DNA of 64,000 nt from Lachnospiraceae bacterium (GCA_017634455.1 JAGBNK010000018.1:62001-126000); one strand, 5' to 3'. Numbered from the stretch's first letter, positions 45,098-57,418 are shown. The notes: a model not told the origin generated them from the sequence alone. Translations and numbers: made by a program.

Positions 45098-47668
45098 ATG
45101 AGCTTAATAGAGAAAATATTCGGTACACATAGTGAGCACGAGTTAAAGAGAATCTATCCTATTGTGGACCAGGTTGAAGCATTAAGCGAGGAGATGGGGA
45201 AACTCAGTGATGATGAGCTGAGAGCTCAGACAGATAAATTTAAGGAGAGATTGGCACAGGGAGAGACTTTGGATGATTTGCTTCCAGAAGCATATGCAAC
45301 TGTTAGGGAAGCAGCTAAGCGTGTTCTTGGAATGGAACACTTCAGAGTACAGATTATTGGTGGTATCATCCTGCACCAGGGTAGAATCGCAGAGATGAAA
45401 ACCGGTGAAGGAAAGACACTTGTATCTACACTTCCAGCATACTTAAATGCGTTGGAAGGTAAGGGTGTACATATTGTAACTGTAAATGATTACTTGGCAA
45501 AGCGTGATGCAGAATGGATGGGTCAGGTTCATGAATTTCTTGGATTAAAGGTTGGCTGTGTATTAAACAGCATGACTCGCGAGGAGCGCCAGGAAGCATA
45601 CAATTGCGATATTACATATATTACCAACAACGAGTTAGGATTCGATTATCTGAGAGACAACATGGTTGTTCGCAAGGAAGATTTGGTTCAGCGCGGACTT
45701 CATTATTGTATTATTGATGAGGTGGATTCTGTTCTTATTGATGAAGCCAGAACTCCTCTGATTATTTCAGGACAGAGTGGTAAGTCTACTAAGTTGTATG
45801 AGTTATGCGACAATCTGGCTCGCCAGATGAGACGTGGTGAGGATTTGCCGGAGTTTTCTAAGATGGATGCCATGATGGGTATTGAGAGAGAAGAGACTGG
45901 TGACTTCATTGTAAATGAGAAGGACAAGGTTGTTACTCTGACTCAGCAGGGAACCAAGAGAGTGGAGGACTTCTTCCATATTGATAACCTGTCTGATCCT
46001 GAGAACTTAGAGATTCAGCACAATATTATCCTGGCTTTGCGTGCACATAATCTGATGTTTAGAGATCAGGACTATGTAGTCAAAGATGATCAGGTATTGA
46101 TTGTAGATAGCTTTACTGGTCGTATTATGCCAGGTCGTAGATATTCAGATGGATTGCATCAGGCTATTGAGGCCAAGGAGCATGTAAAGGTTAAGAGAGA
46201 GAGCATGACTCTGGCCAATATTACTTTCCAGAACTTCTTTAATAAATATGACAAGAAGGCTGGTATGACAGGTACAGCTCTCACAGAGGAACAGGAGTTT
46301 AGAGATATCTATGGAATGGATGTTATTGAGATTCCTACCAACAGACCTATTGCCAGAATCGATTTAAATGATGCTGTATATAAGACTAAGAAAGAGAAGT
46401 ATCATGCTGTAGTAGAGGCTGTCAAGGAGGCTCATGCCAAGGGACAACCTGTATTGGTTGGTACTATTACTATTGATATATCTGAGGAGATTTCCAGACT
46501 TTTATCTAAAGAGGGAATCAAGCACAATGTATTGAATGCCAAGTTCCATGAGAAGGAAGCTCAGATTGTAGCAGATGCTGGTATACATGGTGCAGTTACA
46601 ATTGCTACTAACATGGCTGGTCGTGGTACTGATATTAAGCTTGATGATGAGGCCAAGGCAGCAGGCGGATTGAAGATTATTGGTACAGAGAGACACGAGT
46701 CTCGCCGAATTGATAATCAGCTGCGTGGTCGTTCTGGTCGTCAGGGAGACCCTGGTGAGTCTCAGTTTTATATTTCTCTGGAAGATGATCTTATGAGATT
46801 ATTTGGTTCAGAGAAGTTGATTAATATGTTTAACAGCCTTGGTGTTCCGGAAAATGAGCAGATTCAGCACAAGATGTTGTCAGATGCCATTGAGAAGGCA
46901 CAGACCAAGATTGAGAGCAATAACTTCGGTATCAGAAAGAACCTGTTAGAATATGATCAGGTTATGAATGAGCAGAGAGAGCTTATTTATGAACAGCGTC
47001 GTCGTGTTCTTGAGGGCGAGAACATGAGAGAGCAGATTATGGGTATGGTAGAAGACAGAGTTCGGGAGTCAGTTGAGCTTTGCTGCTCTAATGAACTTGC
47101 ACCAGATGAATGGGATTTGAACGAATTGAATCGTACACTTATTCCAATTATTCCAGTGAGACCTGTAACTCCTCAGGATTTGGATGGAGTGAAGAAGGTT
47201 GAGGATCTGGAGGAGAAACTCATTCAGGTTGCAAAGGATTTATACAAGGCCAAGGAAGCAGAATTCCCAGATGAGGAAACCTTCCGCGAGGTAGAGCGAG
47301 TTGTATTGCTTCGTGTTATCGATAGAAAATGGATGGAAGAGATTGATGACATGGAACAGCTGCGCCAGGGTATCGGTATGCAGGCTTTCGCTCAGAGAAA
47401 TCCTGTTGATGAATACAAGGCAGCCAGCTACGATATGCTAGATGCTATGAATGATGCTATCAGAACAGAAACGGTTCAGATGCTCTATAGAATTAGAATT
47501 GAGAAGAAACCAGAGCGCGAGGAAGTGGCTCAGGTTACAGGAACAAACAAAGACGATTCGGCTTCAAACGCCCCAAAGAAGAGAGCGGTGAAGAAAGTAT
47601 ATCCAAATGATCCATGTCCTTGCGGTAGTGGAAAGAAATACAAGAATTGTCACGGAAGAAACGCATAA
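45098..47668 (+). CDS. secA: Preprotein translocase ATPase
   Basis: 856 residues, normal length. Drives export through SecYEG. The nucleotide-binding site [10 protein letters not shown], helicase-like box [23 protein letters not shown] and [10 protein letters not shown] mark the two motor domains. The preprotein cross-linking and scaffold regions lie between and after, and the C-terminal zinc SEC-C motif [14 protein letters not shown] ends the protein. It is 20 bases after the GGDEF gene with AAGGAG between and is followed by a terminator. The prfB gene often found next to secA is not here. Confidence 0.97.
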   Translation: MSLIEKIFGTHSEHELKRIYPIVDQVEALSEEMGKLSDDELRAQTDKFKERLAQGETLDDLLPEAYATVREAAKRVLGMEHFRVQIIGGIILHQGRIAEMKTGEGKTLVSTLPAYLNALEGKGVHIVTVNDYLAKRDAEWMGQVHEFLGLKVGCVLNSMTREERQEAYNCDITYITNNELGFDYLRDNMVVRKEDLVQRGLHYCIIDEVDSVLIDEARTPLIISGQSGKSTKLYELCDNLARQMRRGEDLPEFSKMDAMMGIEREETGDFIVNEKDKVVTLTQQGTKRVEDFFHIDNLSDPENLEIQHNIILALRAHNLMFRDQDYVVKDDQVLIVDSFTGRIMPGRRYSDGLHQAIEAKEHVKVKRESMTLANITFQNFFNKYDKKAGMTGTALTEEQEFRDIYGMDVIEIPTNRPIARIDLNDAVYKTKKEKYHAVVEAVKEAHAKGQPVLVGTITIDISEEISRLLSKEGIKHNVLNAKFHEKEAQIVADAGIHGAVTIATNMAGRGTDIKLDDEAKAAGGLKIIGTERHESRRIDNQLRGRSGRQGDPGESQFYISLEDDLMRLFGSEKLINMFNSLGVPENEQIQHKMLSDAIEKAQTKIESNNFGIRKNLLEYDQVMNEQRELIYEQRRRVLEGENMREQIMGMVEDRVRESVELCCSNELAPDEWDLNELNRTLIPIIPVRPVTPQDLDGVKKVEDLEEKLIQVAKDLYKAKEAEFPDEETFREVERVVLLRVIDRKWMEEIDDMEQLRQGIGMQAFAQRNPVDEYKAASYDMLDAMNDAIRTETVQMLYRIRIEKKPEREEVAQVTGTNKDDSASNAPKKRAVKKVYPNDPCPCGSGKKYKNCHGRNA

Positions 47669-47673
47669 ATTGT

Positions 47674-47702
47674 GGGGGCCATAAATTGTGGCTCCCTTTT
47701 TG
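47674..47702 (+). terminator. Rho-independent terminator of secA
   Basis: A seven-pair GC-rich stem with one G-T pair (47674-47680 with 47690-47696), a nine-base loop and six T residues. It lies inside the open frame upstream of uvrB, which supports the downstream uvrB start. Confidence 0.85.
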
Positions 47703-47734
47703 CTACTTGTCATGTAGCTTTGGGAGACTTATAT

Positions 47735-49714
47735 ATGGATAGATTTGTATTACATTCTGAATTTAGTCCTATGGGGGATCAACCCCAGGCCATAGCGGAA
47801 TTGGTGGATGGATTTAAAGATGGAAACCAGATGCAGACTCTTCTTGGAGTCACTGGATCGGGCAAGACATTTACCATGGCAAATGTTATTGAAAAACTGA
47901 ATAAGCCTACTATTATTCTGGCTCATAACAAGACCTTGGCTACACAGCTTTATGGTGAGATGAAAGAATTCTTTCCGGAAAATGCAGTGGAATATTTTGT
48001 ATCATATTATGATTACTATCAGCCGGAGGCATATGTGCCTCAGAGCGATACATACATAGCCAAGGACTCTTCTATAAATGATGAGATAGATAAACTAAGG
48101 CTGTCAGCTACAGCTGCACTTACGGAACGTAAAGATGTAATTATTATTTCATCTGTGTCCTGTATATATGGCATCGGTAGTCCTGAAGACTATCAGAATA
48201 TGATGGTGTCTCTAAGACCGGGAGACGAGAAGGACAGAGATCAGGTGATCAAAGAACTGGTTGATATGCAATATGTGAGAAATGATATGGACTTCGATCG
48301 AGGTACATTTCGAGTGAGAGGAGATGTGCTGGAGGTGGTTCCGGCGGATGCATCTGATATTGTAATCAGAGTTGAGTTCTTTGGAGATGAGATTGACAGA
48401 ATAACTGAGCTTGATTTCATAACTATGAAAACCAAGAGGGAGCTGAATCATATAGCTATTTTCCCTGCTTCTCATTATGTAGTACCCCAGGAGAAAATTG
48501 ACAAGGCCTGCAATGAGATTGAAGTGGAGTTGGAAGAGCGTGTGAAATATTTCAAAGGTGAAGACAAGCTTATTGAAGCTCAGCGAATTGCTGAGAGAAC
48601 CAACTTCGATGTGGAGATGCTTCGTGAGACAGGTTTCTGTAGCGGGATAGAAAATTATACCAGACATTTAACCAATCAGAAGCCGGGAGAACCACCGGCA
48701 TGTCTCCTTGACTATATGCCTGATGAGTATCTTATGATTATTGATGAGTCTCATATTACAGTTCCACAGGTTCGAGGAATGTATGCGGGAGACAGATCCA
48801 GAAAGACTACTCTAGTGGATTATGGATTTAGATTACCATCTGCCCTGGATAACCGTCCACTGAACTTTGATGAATTTGAGACCAAGTTAGATCAGGTATT
48901 ATTTGTCTCTGCAACTCCTGCAGAATACGAGGAAGAGCATGAGATGCTTCGAGCTGAGCAGGTTATTCGACCAACAGGTCTTCTTGATCCACAGGTGGAA
49001 GTGAGACCTATAGAAGGGCAGATTGACGACTTGTTGGGAGAGATTCGCAAGGAGATCAAGAATGGTAACAAGGTTATGATTACAACCCTCACCAAGCGCA
49101 TGGCGGAGGATTTGACAGATTATCTGGCTGAGCTAGGTATCCGTGTGAAATATATGCATTCAGATATAGATACCATGGAAAGGGCGGAGATTATTCGTGA
49201 TTTGCGTCTGGATGAATTTGATGTTCTGGTTGGTATTAATCTGTTGCGAGAGGGATTGGATATTCCGGAGATTACTCTGGTGGCAATATTGGATGCGGAC
49301 AAGGAAGGATTCCTTCGTTCTGAGAGATCTCTTATACAGACTATAGGAAGAGCAGCGAGAAATGCGGAAGGCCATGTTATAATGTACGCAGACAAAATAA
49401 CAGATTCCATGGAAGCGGCCATCAGTGAGACTAAAAGACGTAGAGCTATTCAGCAGGCTTACAATGAGGTAAATGGTATAACTCCTACAACTATCAAGAA
49501 GGCGGTTCGAGATCTCATTAGTATAGGCGTGGAAGAGAAGACAGACAATACTATGGACAGACAGCCTGAGGATATGGATAGGGAAGAGCTTGAGGAACAT
49601 ATTGCCAAGGTGAAGACCAAGATGGAAAAGGCAGCTGCGGAATTGAACTTCGAATTGGCTGCGGAATATAGAGACCAGTTGATTGAAATGAAGAAGATGT
49701 TACAGGATATGTGA
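47735..49714 (+). CDS. uvrB: UvrABC excision nuclease subunit B
   Basis: 659 residues from ATG at 47735 (GGGAG about nine bases upstream). A DNA repair helicase-like damage verifier. Walker [11 protein letters not shown] (about 41-50), the beta-hairpin [12 protein letters not shown], Walker [23 protein letters not shown] and QTIGRAARN helicase motifs, and a UVR domain at the C-terminus for UvrC contact (about 620-655). The stop overlaps the region just before uvrA, so the pair is coupled. Confidence 0.97.
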   Translation: MDRFVLHSEFSPMGDQPQAIAELVDGFKDGNQMQTLLGVTGSGKTFTMANVIEKLNKPTIILAHNKTLATQLYGEMKEFFPENAVEYFVSYYDYYQPEAYVPQSDTYIAKDSSINDEIDKLRLSATAALTERKDVIIISSVSCIYGIGSPEDYQNMMVSLRPGDEKDRDQVIKELVDMQYVRNDMDFDRGTFRVRGDVLEVVPADASDIVIRVEFFGDEIDRITELDFITMKTKRELNHIAIFPASHYVVPQEKIDKACNEIEVELEERVKYFKGEDKLIEAQRIAERTNFDVEMLRETGFCSGIENYTRHLTNQKPGEPPACLLDYMPDEYLMIIDESHITVPQVRGMYAGDRSRKTTLVDYGFRLPSALDNRPLNFDEFETKLDQVLFVSATPAEYEEEHEMLRAEQVIRPTGLLDPQVEVRPIEGQIDDLLGEIRKEIKNGNKVMITTLTKRMAEDLTDYLAELGIRVKYMHSDIDTMERAEIIRDLRLDEFDVLVGINLLREGLDIPEITLVAILDADKEGFLRSERSLIQTIGRAARNAEGHVIMYADKITDSMEAAISETKRRRAIQQAYNEVNGITPTTIKKAVRDLISIGVEEKTDNTMDRQPEDMDREELEEHIAKVKTKMEKAAAELNFELAAEYRDQLIEMKKMLQDM

Positions 49715-49716
49715 TT

Positions 49717-52545
49717 ATGAGTGAGAGAAAATATATTAAGATAAAAGGTGCCAATGTGCACAATTTGAAAAATGTAAGTTTGGAAATTCCACGAGATGAG
49801 CTCGTTGTTTTGACAGGGCTCAGCGGTTCTGGAAAATCATCCCTAGCATTTGATACTATCTTTGCCGAGGGACAGAGGAGATATATGGAGTCTCTGTCTT
49901 CGTATTCCAGACAGTTTTTGGGCCAGATGGAGAAACCTGATGTGGAGAAGATAGAAGGACTTCCACCGGCAATTTCCATTGATCAGAAATCTACTAATCA
50001 TAATCCTCGTTCTACAGTTGGAACTGTTACGGAGATATATGATTATTTCAGATTGTTATATGCCAGAATTGGAATTCCCCATTGCCCTAACTGTGGCAAG
50101 GAGATCAAGAAGCAAACCGTTGATCAGATGGTGGATCGAGTTATGTCTCTGCCTGAGAGAACCAAGATTCAGCTTCTGGCTCCTGTGGTTAGAGGTAGAA
50201 AGGGAACTCATGACAAGCTTTTAGAGAAGGCCAAGAAAAATGGTTATGTTAGAGCTATGATTGATGGCAATCAATACGAGCTTTCAGAGGATATTAAACT
50301 TGAGAAGAATATCAAGCACAATATTGAGATTGTTGTGGATCGTCTGGTAGTGAAGGAAGGTATAGAGAAGCGATTGGCAGATTCTATTGAGACGGTGTTG
50401 AAACTATCCAATGGTCTGATTTATGTGGATGTGATTGAGGTCGATAGAATTACTATGTCCGAAGGCTTTGCCTGCCCGGATTGTGGAATCAGTATTGATG
50501 AAGTTGAGCCTAGAAGCTTCTCCTTCAACAATCCTTTTGGTGCCTGTCCTGAGTGTTTTGGCCTGGGATACAAGATGGAGTTTGATGAGAATCTAATGAT
50601 TCCGGACAAGAAACTTAGTTTCAATGAAGGTTGTGTACAGGTAATGGGATGGCAATCCTCTTCTGATCCCAAGAGCTTCACCCATGCTCTTCTTGTGGCT
50701 TTGGCAGATGAGTATGGATTCTCCCTGGATACACCATACAAGAAATTACCGGAAGAAATCCGTTATATGTTTATAAATGGTTTTGACAGAAGTGTGCCTG
50801 TGCATTACAAGGGCCAGCGAGGTGTAGGAGTATATGATATTCAGTTTGATGGATTGGTAGCTGATATTAACAGGCGCTACAGAGAGACTCACTCTGAGAT
50901 CATGAAGAAGGAATATGAGGAATATATGTACTTCAGCGACTGTCCACTGTGTAAAGGGCAGAGACTTAAGAGGGAATCTCTGGCTGTAACTGTAGCTGAC
51001 AAGAATATATATGAAATGACACAGATGCCTATTTGTGATTTGTCCAAATTCCTGGAAGATATGACTCTGTCTTCTCAACAGCTGAAGATTGGACATCAGA
51101 TCCTAAAGGAGATAAAGGGACGAGTAGGATTTCTGGTGGATGTAGGATTGGATTATTTATCACTGTCCAGAGCTACAGCTACACTATCTGGAGGAGAGGC
51201 TCAGCGTATCAGACTGGCAACACAGATTGGTTCCGGTCTGGTAGGAGTGGCATATATTTTGGATGAGCCAAGTATTGGATTGCACCAGAGAGACAATGAC
51301 AAGCTGCTTGCATCCTTAAAAGGCTTGAGAGATTTGGGCAATACTCTAATCGTGGTGGAACATGATGAGGATACTATGTTAGCCGCAGATTATCTGGTGG
51401 ATGTGGGACCTGGAGCAGGAAAGCATGGCGGTGAAATTGTGGCAACAGGAACACCTCAGGATATTATGAATAATCCTGATTCTATTACAGGTGCATACTT
51501 AAGTGGTCGCAGATGTATCCCTGTACCAAAGGAGCGCAGACAGCCTACTGGATACTTACATATCAAGGGCGCCAGAGAAAATAATCTGAAAAATATTGAT
51601 GTGGATGTACCACTTGGAATAATGACCTGTGTGACAGGTGTGTCTGGTTCGGGAAAGAGCTCTCTCACCAATGAGATATTGTACAAGACTCTTGCCAAGG
51701 AGCTTAACAGAGCTCACAAGGTTCCTGGCCAGCATGATGAGATAGAAGGAATCGAGCAGCTGGACAAGGTTATTGATATTGATCAATCTCCAATTGGAAG
51801 AACGCCTCGTTCTAACCCGGCTACCTATACTGGTGTATTTGACATGATTAGAGATCTCTTTGCATCCACTGCAGATGCCAAGGCCAGAGGTTACAAAAAG
51901 GGACGATTCAGCTTCAATGTAAAGGGCGGTAGATGTGAGGCTTGCGCAGGCGACGGTATTATCAAAATTGAGATGCATTTCCTGCCGGATGTATATGTGC
52001 CTTGTGAGGTGTGCGGAGGCAAAAGATATAATAGAGAAACCTTGGAAGTGAAATACAAGGGCAAGTCTATATATGATGTTCTCAACATGACTGTGGAGGA
52101 GGCTTTGCATTTCTTTGAAAATGTGCCAAGCATTCAGAGAAAGATTCAGACTCTCTATGATGTAGGATTAGGCTATGTGAAACTGGGACAACCTTCCACA
52201 GAATTGTCAGGAGGAGAGGCTCAGAGAATTAAGCTTGCTACTGAGCTTAGCAGACGATCTACAGGCAAGACAATCTATGTGTTGGATGAGCCAACTACTG
52301 GTTTACATTTTGAAGATGTGAACAAACTGGTAGACATATTGCGCAAGCTGTCAGATGGAGGCAATACTGTTGTTGTTATTGAACATAATCTGGATGTTAT
52401 CAAATGTGCCGACTACATAATTGATATGGGACCTGAAGGTGGAGACCGAGGTGGAACTGTGGTTGCAACAGGAACACCTGAGGAGGTTGCCAAGAATAAG
52501 AAATCATATACGGGAGCCTATGTGAAAAAAAATTTGACCAAGTAA
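49717..52545 (+). CDS. uvrA: UvrABC excision nuclease subunit A
   Basis: 942 residues from ATG at 49717; a GTG at 49711 would overlap uvrB by four bases and is the alternative. Two ABC ATPase modules: Walker [10 protein letters not shown] and GVSGSGKSS, signatures LSGGEAQRI twice, and zinc-binding Cys sets ([13 protein letters not shown], and CEACAGDG with VPCEVCGG). It scans DNA for bulky damage and loads UvrB. It forms the uvrBA operon with the upstream gene, normal in Firmicutes. Confidence 0.97.
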   Translation: MSERKYIKIKGANVHNLKNVSLEIPRDELVVLTGLSGSGKSSLAFDTIFAEGQRRYMESLSSYSRQFLGQMEKPDVEKIEGLPPAISIDQKSTNHNPRSTVGTVTEIYDYFRLLYARIGIPHCPNCGKEIKKQTVDQMVDRVMSLPERTKIQLLAPVVRGRKGTHDKLLEKAKKNGYVRAMIDGNQYELSEDIKLEKNIKHNIEIVVDRLVVKEGIEKRLADSIETVLKLSNGLIYVDVIEVDRITMSEGFACPDCGISIDEVEPRSFSFNNPFGACPECFGLGYKMEFDENLMIPDKKLSFNEGCVQVMGWQSSSDPKSFTHALLVALADEYGFSLDTPYKKLPEEIRYMFINGFDRSVPVHYKGQRGVGVYDIQFDGLVADINRRYRETHSEIMKKEYEEYMYFSDCPLCKGQRLKRESLAVTVADKNIYEMTQMPICDLSKFLEDMTLSSQQLKIGHQILKEIKGRVGFLVDVGLDYLSLSRATATLSGGEAQRIRLATQIGSGLVGVAYILDEPSIGLHQRDNDKLLASLKGLRDLGNTLIVVEHDEDTMLAADYLVDVGPGAGKHGGEIVATGTPQDIMNNPDSITGAYLSGRRCIPVPKERRQPTGYLHIKGARENNLKNIDVDVPLGIMTCVTGVSGSGKSSLTNEILYKTLAKELNRAHKVPGQHDEIEGIEQLDKVIDIDQSPIGRTPRSNPATYTGVFDMIRDLFASTADAKARGYKKGRFSFNVKGGRCEACAGDGIIKIEMHFLPDVYVPCEVCGGKRYNRETLEVKYKGKSIYDVLNMTVEEALHFFENVPSIQRKIQTLYDVGLGYVKLGQPSTELSGGEAQRIKLATELSRRSTGKTIYVLDEPTTGLHFEDVNKLVDILRKLSDGGNTVVVIEHNLDVIKCADYIIDMGPEGGDRGGTVVATGTPEEVAKNKKSYTGAYVKKNLTK

Positions 52546-52563
52546 AATCTATGGTATTTCGGT

Positions 52564-52593
52564 TTGATATTCATGTCGAAGCTGTATTATAAT
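52564..52593 (+). promoter_or_regulatory. Promoter of the chemoreceptor gene
   Basis: -35 TTGATA (52564-52569), an 18-base spacer, exact -10 TATAAT (52588-52593). This is a housekeeping-type promoter, with no motility sigma (TAAA-N15-GCCGATAT) match. Confidence 0.6.
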
Positions 52594-52641
52594 TAGAGGG
52601 AAGACATAGTGATAAGATAGAGTGAATGAGAGGGATTGAAG

Positions 52642-54120
52642 ATGGATTTAAAAGAGAAACATATGATGCAGAATAATAAGATGTGTATGATTTTGGGACT
52701 TGTAATACATTTCTTTATTATTTTAGCTACAATTCTATATAATAAGGGGCGTGTAGGTTTTATAAATACGCCTATAATGCTTGTCATAGAAGTAGTTTGT
52801 GTGATAGTGAGCATACTGGGATTTGTTAAACTTGGCAAAGATGAAAAGGGGCATTATCCACAATTGCTGAGTCTGGCAGTGGCATATATGGTGATGCTTC
52901 TGGGATCAGCTCATGTACCATATTTGTGGGCAATGGGTGTTCTCATTGGAGTGGCAGTTATTATTTACAACAGTGCACGTATTTGCTTGCTTGCCTCTGG
53001 AACCGCCGTTTTGGAAAATATTATTTTTGTAATTATATATTATCAATCTTCTGTTAGTCATACAGAGCCATATGGAAGTATTAAATATATGGTGCCAACT
53101 AATATGGCAATTCTTGTATTGTTTGCAATCATGAGCTATATAGTTGTTAATGTAAATGATATGCAGATTAAAGAGACAATGAATGCCATTCAGGAAAAGG
53201 CAGCAGAGCAGGAGAAGAGCTCAGAGAGAATCCGACATACTTCTGAGCAGATTTCTAGCAAGTTGGAGGATGCTCATGAGGCTATGGATAATTTGTCAAA
53301 CAAGGTAAATTCTTCTGCTGAGGCAATTGAACAAATTTCTGGTTCGGTTAATCAGACAGCTCAGGCTATTCAGACACAAACAGAGATGAATGGCAATATT
53401 ATGAGTTCTCTTGAAAATATCAAGAGTGAGTCAGAGGATATGAGTAAGCTTTCTGATGTGGCAAGAAATAATGTGGAAGATGGAAGCGTCATTATTAGAG
53501 ATTTGGAATCTCAGGCGGTACAGACTGCAGAGATTAATGCACAGACTGCAGAGATGACAGCTGCACTTGCTAATTCTGCTGAAACTGTAAAAGAGATTGT
53601 GGAGACAATTTTGGGAATATCATCACAGACAAACCTTCTTGCATTAAATGCTTCTATTGAGGCGGCAAGAGCTGGCGAGGCTGGTAAGGGATTCGCTGTA
53701 GTAGCAGATGAGATTAGAAATCTGTCAGAGAATACCAAGGAATCCGCAGAGCAGATAGCAGCTACAATTGATGTGCTTATTCAGAATGTTCACAGTGCTT
53801 CTGAGAATATGAAGAGATCTGTTGAATCTTCTAATCGTCAGGGGGAGATGATTTCTGAAACAGGAAATAAGTTTGCTGAGATTAGAGAATCAGTTGATTT
53901 ATTATCCAAGAGTGTGGATGAGATTCATGAGAGTGTAAATGAATGTGCACAAGCTACAGATTTGGTTATGCAGGCTATTACTGATTTGTCTGCAACATCT
54001 GAGGAGGTGGCAGCATCTTCTGAGTCATCACTTGAGCTTTCTCGTGAATGTACAACAGATATGAATACAACAAATGATATCTTGAATGTTATTTTGGATA
54101 TAGCCAGAAATGATGACTAA
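52642..54120 (+). CDS. Methyl-accepting chemotaxis protein with six-helix membrane input
   Basis: 492 residues from ATG at 52642 (AGAGGGA upstream). Six closely spaced hydrophobic segments (about 14-185) replace the usual two helices and external sensor domain, and no HAMP domain is evident. The cytoplasmic signalling hairpin (about 200-490) holds the highly conserved tip [38 protein letters not shown], which contacts CheA and CheW. It probably senses a membrane-dissolved or energy-related signal. Stands alone, with no che genes adjacent. Confidence 0.92.
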   Translation: MDLKEKHMMQNNKMCMILGLVIHFFIILATILYNKGRVGFINTPIMLVIEVVCVIVSILGFVKLGKDEKGHYPQLLSLAVAYMVMLLGSAHVPYLWAMGVLIGVAVIIYNSARICLLASGTAVLENIIFVIIYYQSSVSHTEPYGSIKYMVPTNMAILVLFAIMSYIVVNVNDMQIKETMNAIQEKAAEQEKSSERIRHTSEQISSKLEDAHEAMDNLSNKVNSSAEAIEQISGSVNQTAQAIQTQTEMNGNIMSSLENIKSESEDMSKLSDVARNNVEDGSVIIRDLESQAVQTAEINAQTAEMTAALANSAETVKEIVETILGISSQTNLLALNASIEAARAGEAGKGFAVVADEIRNLSENTKESAEQIAATIDVLIQNVHSASENMKRSVESSNRQGEMISETGNKFAEIRESVDLLSKSVDEIHESVNECAQATDLVMQAITDLSATSEEVAASSESSLELSRECTTDMNTTNDILNVILDIARNDD

Positions 54121-54173
54121 GAGCATTATGGCTTAGAAATATAATAGCTTAGTAAATATTGTAATGAGATAAT

Positions 54174-54210
54174 CAAAGCCTTCTTAATATTACTAGGAGG
54201 GCTTTGTTTT
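54174..54210 (+). terminator. Rho-independent terminator of the chemoreceptor gene
   Basis: A ten-pair stem with one G-T pair (54174-54183 with 54197-54206) and TTTT. Confidence 0.82.
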
Positions 54211-54507
54211 ATTGTATGATGGTTTATAGCACAATAATTTCTGGCGTGAGATTTTCTGATGTAATAATTATATATGTAGAGATGATAGCAATAAAAAAGA
54301 GATTATCTAATGAAAGATAATCTCGTTATTTTTGGGGAGTGCTCCGAAACAAAGTCTCGGAGCTTGAGTTATGAAAAATATATTAGCTAAAACCTAGCTA
54401 GTACGATAAAGTATATTAAAGGTTAATTGTGATAATTCTGTGTCTAAAATATGAAAAAATGTGTAAAAAGATTGAAAACATTTCATAAATATTTCAGAAA
54501 AAATCAA
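54211..54507. other. Gene-free gap with several inverted repeats
   Basis: No coding frame. A perfect ten-base palindromic stem (54299-54308 with 54315-54324, flanked by A6 and a T-rich tail) and a seven-base stem (54341-54347 with 54357-54363) follow one another. The first looks like a terminator, but no gene ends there because the chemoreceptor already has one at 54174. A short untranslated RNA ending at about 54333 is possible but unproven. Confidence 0.4.
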
Positions 54508-54535
54508 TTGAAAAAAATCCCTAGTTATATATAAT
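54508..54535 (+). promoter_or_regulatory. Promoter of mbl
   Basis: -35 TTGAAA (54508-54513), a 16-base spacer and exact -10 TATAAT (54530-54535). It implies a leader of nearly 100 bases before the start at 54637. Confidence 0.7.
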
Positions 54536-54636
54536 TGTAATAGATAACATAACTATGATTAGGTGGAGTGCGCCCATTTATAAAACATTAATAGGTCGCT
54601 CTAAATATACAACTATAGAAAAAGGAGTTTTGCATA

Positions 54637-55632
54637 ATGGTAGCAAGTGATATTGGAATCGATTTAGGAACAGCCAGCATACTGGTTTATGTAAAGGGCA
54701 AAGGTGTAGTATTGAAGGAGCCTTCAGTAGTGGCCTTTGATAGAGATACAAATAGAATTAAGGCAATTGGAGAGGAAGCTAGACTTATGCTTGGTAGAAC
54801 ACCAGGTAATATTGTAGCTGTTCGTCCTCTTCGTCAGGGTGTTATTTCTGATTATACAGTTACAGAGAAGATGATTAAGTACTTCATTCAGAAGGCTATG
54901 GGCAAGAAGAATTTCCGTAAGCCTAGAATAAGTGTATGTATTCCTAGTGGTGCAACAGAGGTTGAGAAGCGTGCTGTAGAAGATGCTACATACGCAGCTG
55001 GTGCCAGAGATGTATTCATTATTGAAGAGCCAATCGCTGCTGCTATCGGTGCAGGAATTGATATCTCAAGGCCATGTGGAAATATGATCGTTGATATCGG
55101 TGGTGGTACTGCTGATATTGCTGTTATTTCTCTTGGTGGTTCTGTTGTTAGTACTTCAATTAAGGTGGCTGGTGATAACTTTGATGATGCTATTGTGCGT
55201 TATATGAGAAAGAAGCATAACCTGCTTATTGGTGAGCGTACAGCAGAGGATATCAAGATCAAGATTGGTACTTGTTTCCCACTTCCAACACCAGAGACAA
55301 TGGATGTTAGAGGACGTAATCTTGTTACAGGTTTGCCAAAGACAATTGAGGTTTCTTCTGAGGAGACAGAGGAAGCTTTGAGAGAGCCAACATTGCAGAT
55401 TGTTGAAGCAATTCATTCTGTATTGGAGAAGACTCCACCAGAGTTGGCTGCTGATGTTGCTGACAGAGGTATCGTTCTTACAGGTGGTGGAGCTTTGCTT
55501 CGCGGACTTGAAGAGCTTATTGAAGATAGAACAGGTATCAATACAATGACAGCAGATGATGCTACAACTTGTGTAGCCATTGGTACAGGTAAGTTCGTGG
55601 AATTCCAGTCTGGAGATATTTCAGAGGGTTAA
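54637..55632 (+). CDS. mbl: MreB/Mbl-type actin-like cell-shape protein
   Basis: 331 residues. Actin-fold phosphate loops IGIDLGTASILVYV and VDIGGGTADIAVISLGG, plus the EEPIAAAIGAG segment and LTGGGALLRGL, identify the MreB family. It forms membrane-bound filaments directing side-wall synthesis. The symbol mbl rests on synteny: in Bacillus the same order mbl-flhO-flhP occurs, and no mreC or mreD follows here. AAAGGAG precedes the ATG. flgF starts 71 bases downstream with no terminator seen. Confidence 0.9.
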   Translation: MVASDIGIDLGTASILVYVKGKGVVLKEPSVVAFDRDTNRIKAIGEEARLMLGRTPGNIVAVRPLRQGVISDYTVTEKMIKYFIQKAMGKKNFRKPRISVCIPSGATEVEKRAVEDATYAAGARDVFIIEEPIAAAIGAGIDISRPCGNMIVDIGGGTADIAVISLGGSVVSTSIKVAGDNFDDAIVRYMRKKHNLLIGERTAEDIKIKIGTCFPLPTPETMDVRGRNLVTGLPKTIEVSSEETEEALREPTLQIVEAIHSVLEKTPPELAADVADRGIVLTGGGALLRGLEELIEDRTGINTMTADDATTCVAIGTGKFVEFQSGDISEG

Positions 55633-55703
55633 GAAATCCGGGCTTAATGTCGAAATAATAGATGTTAAAGTATACATTTACATAAACAAATACAGGAGGA
55701 AGT

Positions 55704-56504
55704 ATGGTAAAAGGTTTATATACAGCCTACACCGGTATGGTGGAAGAGCAGAGACGATTAGATGTGACAGCAAACAATATGGCCAATTCTGCCACCACTG
55801 GATACAAGGATGAAGGCGTGGTAAATCAATCCTTTGACCATCAACTTGCTATCAAAATCAAGGATACTTCTGCTGCAAGCATGCCTCGCAGAATTGGAGC
55901 GGTTACCCTGGGAGTTAAAGTTGGAGAGACATATACTAATTGGGATCAGGGAAGCTTCCAGATTACAGATAATGATAGCGATTTGGCATTGTCAGGTCAG
56001 GGATTTTTCGCAATTGCATTTACTTCCAAGGATGGAACTACATCTATTAAATATACCAGGGATGGAGCTTTTACAATCGATACAGAAGGTTATATGAGAA
56101 CATCCGATGGAGACTATGTTCTTAATATGAATGGCGCACTGAATTCTGATTTGAATCAGAATAATTATGTGCGCGTCAATCCTAATTTCGATTATACCGT
56201 GGATAAGCAGGGATATATTTTCCAGGAGGGCAATAATATCGGCCAGGTAGGTATAGTTGATATTGGAGATTACAATTACATTTCTAAATATGGAGAGAAT
56301 ATGTATGACCTGGTAAATGGTGGTACTATTATTCCTTCCAATGCTTCCATTGAGCAAGGATGCTTAGAAGCTTCAAATGTCAATATAGTGGACGAGATGG
56401 TTCGAATCATTACATTGTCTCGTGCTTATGAGGCGGGACAGAAGATGATTCAGACAGAGGACTCGACTCTTGAAAAGGCAGCTAACGAGGTTGGCAGAGT
56501 ATAG
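55704..56504 (+). CDS. flgF: Flagellar basal-body rod protein, FlgF/FlhO-like
   Basis: 266 residues. The N-terminus MVKGLYTAYTGMVEEQRRLDVTANNMANSATTGYKD and the C-terminus EASNVNIVDEMVRIITLSRAYEAGQKMIQTED are the paired helical motifs shared by axial rod and hook proteins; the core SGQGFFAIAF with YTRDGAF is typical of FlgF/FlgG. Built outside the membrane after type III export. First of a pair with flgG (45-base gap). FlgF versus FlhO naming is by order. Confidence 0.92.
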   Translation: MVKGLYTAYTGMVEEQRRLDVTANNMANSATTGYKDEGVVNQSFDHQLAIKIKDTSAASMPRRIGAVTLGVKVGETYTNWDQGSFQITDNDSDLALSGQGFFAIAFTSKDGTTSIKYTRDGAFTIDTEGYMRTSDGDYVLNMNGALNSDLNQNNYVRVNPNFDYTVDKQGYIFQEGNNIGQVGIVDIGDYNYISKYGENMYDLVNGGTIIPSNASIEQGCLEASNVNIVDEMVRIITLSRAYEAGQKMIQTEDSTLEKAANEVGRV

Positions 56505-56549
56505 TCAAGGGAGACTGACATCTGCTTATAGGAAAGGGGTGCATCCATT

Positions 56550-57368
56550 ATGATGAGAGCATTATGGACTGGTGCTTCAGGAATGAAAGCCCAGCAGACC
56601 AATGTTGATACAATCGCAAATAATATTTCAAGTGTAAATACAGTAGGTTATAAATCTCAGAGCGCACAGTTTAAGTCTCTGCTGTACCAAACTCTTCGTA
56701 CAGAGACTACAACTGCCAATGCTGAGCCAAAGCCAACCACTGCACAGGTGGGACTGGGAACACGAATTGCTTCCTTGAATACAAGCTTTAAGCAGGGGGC
56801 TATGACTGCTACAGATTCAGCTACAGCACTTTGTATTGAAGGAGAGGGATTCTTCTCTGTGAGAGATGTGGATGGTTCTGTAAAATATACCAGAAATGGT
56901 GACTTTATGTGGTCACTTGCTATCGATGGTTCTCGAGTTTTGACAACATCTGAGGGCTATAATGTGCTGGATAATGATGGAAATAGAATTACACTTCCTG
57001 ATGGAGTAGGCGGTGATAATGTTTCTTTTGGTACAGAAGGACAGCTGGCTTACAGAGGGGCTGATGGTAATTATATTCAGACAGGACAGAGCGTTGCTTT
57101 ATACCAGTTTAATAATCCTAAGGGATTGGAAAAGGTTGGAGAGAGCATGTGGCAGGCTACAGAATCTTCTGGCGCTGCCAGAAATGAGGCTACTGCTGCT
57201 GGAATTACAAGAAGCAAGATTAATCAGGGATACCTAGAAGCATCTAATGTAAATGTTGCAGATGAGATGGTTAATCTGATTGTGGCACAGCGTGCATATG
57301 AATTGAATTCAAGAGCTATTACAACATCAGATACTATGCTTGAGCAGGCTAATAATCTGAGAAGATAA
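56550..57368 (+). CDS. flgG: Flagellar distal rod protein, FlgG/FlhP-like
   Basis: 272 residues, closer to FlgG: the start MMRALWTGASGMKAQQTNVDTIANNISSVNTVGYKSQ and the end QGYLEASNVNVADEMVNLIVAQRAYELNSRAITTSD match that family almost exactly. Two ATG codons lie in tandem; the first, eight bases after AAAGGGGTG, is chosen. It forms the distal rod linking the basal body to the hook. Followed by a rod-binding protein gene at 50 bases. Confidence 0.95.
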   Translation: MMRALWTGASGMKAQQTNVDTIANNISSVNTVGYKSQSAQFKSLLYQTLRTETTTANAEPKPTTAQVGLGTRIASLNTSFKQGAMTATDSATALCIEGEGFFSVRDVDGSVKYTRNGDFMWSLAIDGSRVLTTSEGYNVLDNDGNRITLPDGVGGDNVSFGTEGQLAYRGADGNYIQTGQSVALYQFNNPKGLEKVGESMWQATESSGAARNEATAAGITRSKINQGYLEASNVNVADEMVNLIVAQRAYELNSRAITTSDTMLEQANNLRR

Positions 57369-57418
57369 ATGGTTTAAATGACATCATAGGCTAGATATGT
57401 TTTGAAGGAGGATGCATT

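Noticed and set aside
47669-47734. uvrB start at 47672 or a peptide-release-factor remnant after secA
   Set aside because: The stretch is occupied by the secA terminator hairpin; no prfB-like codons can be read.
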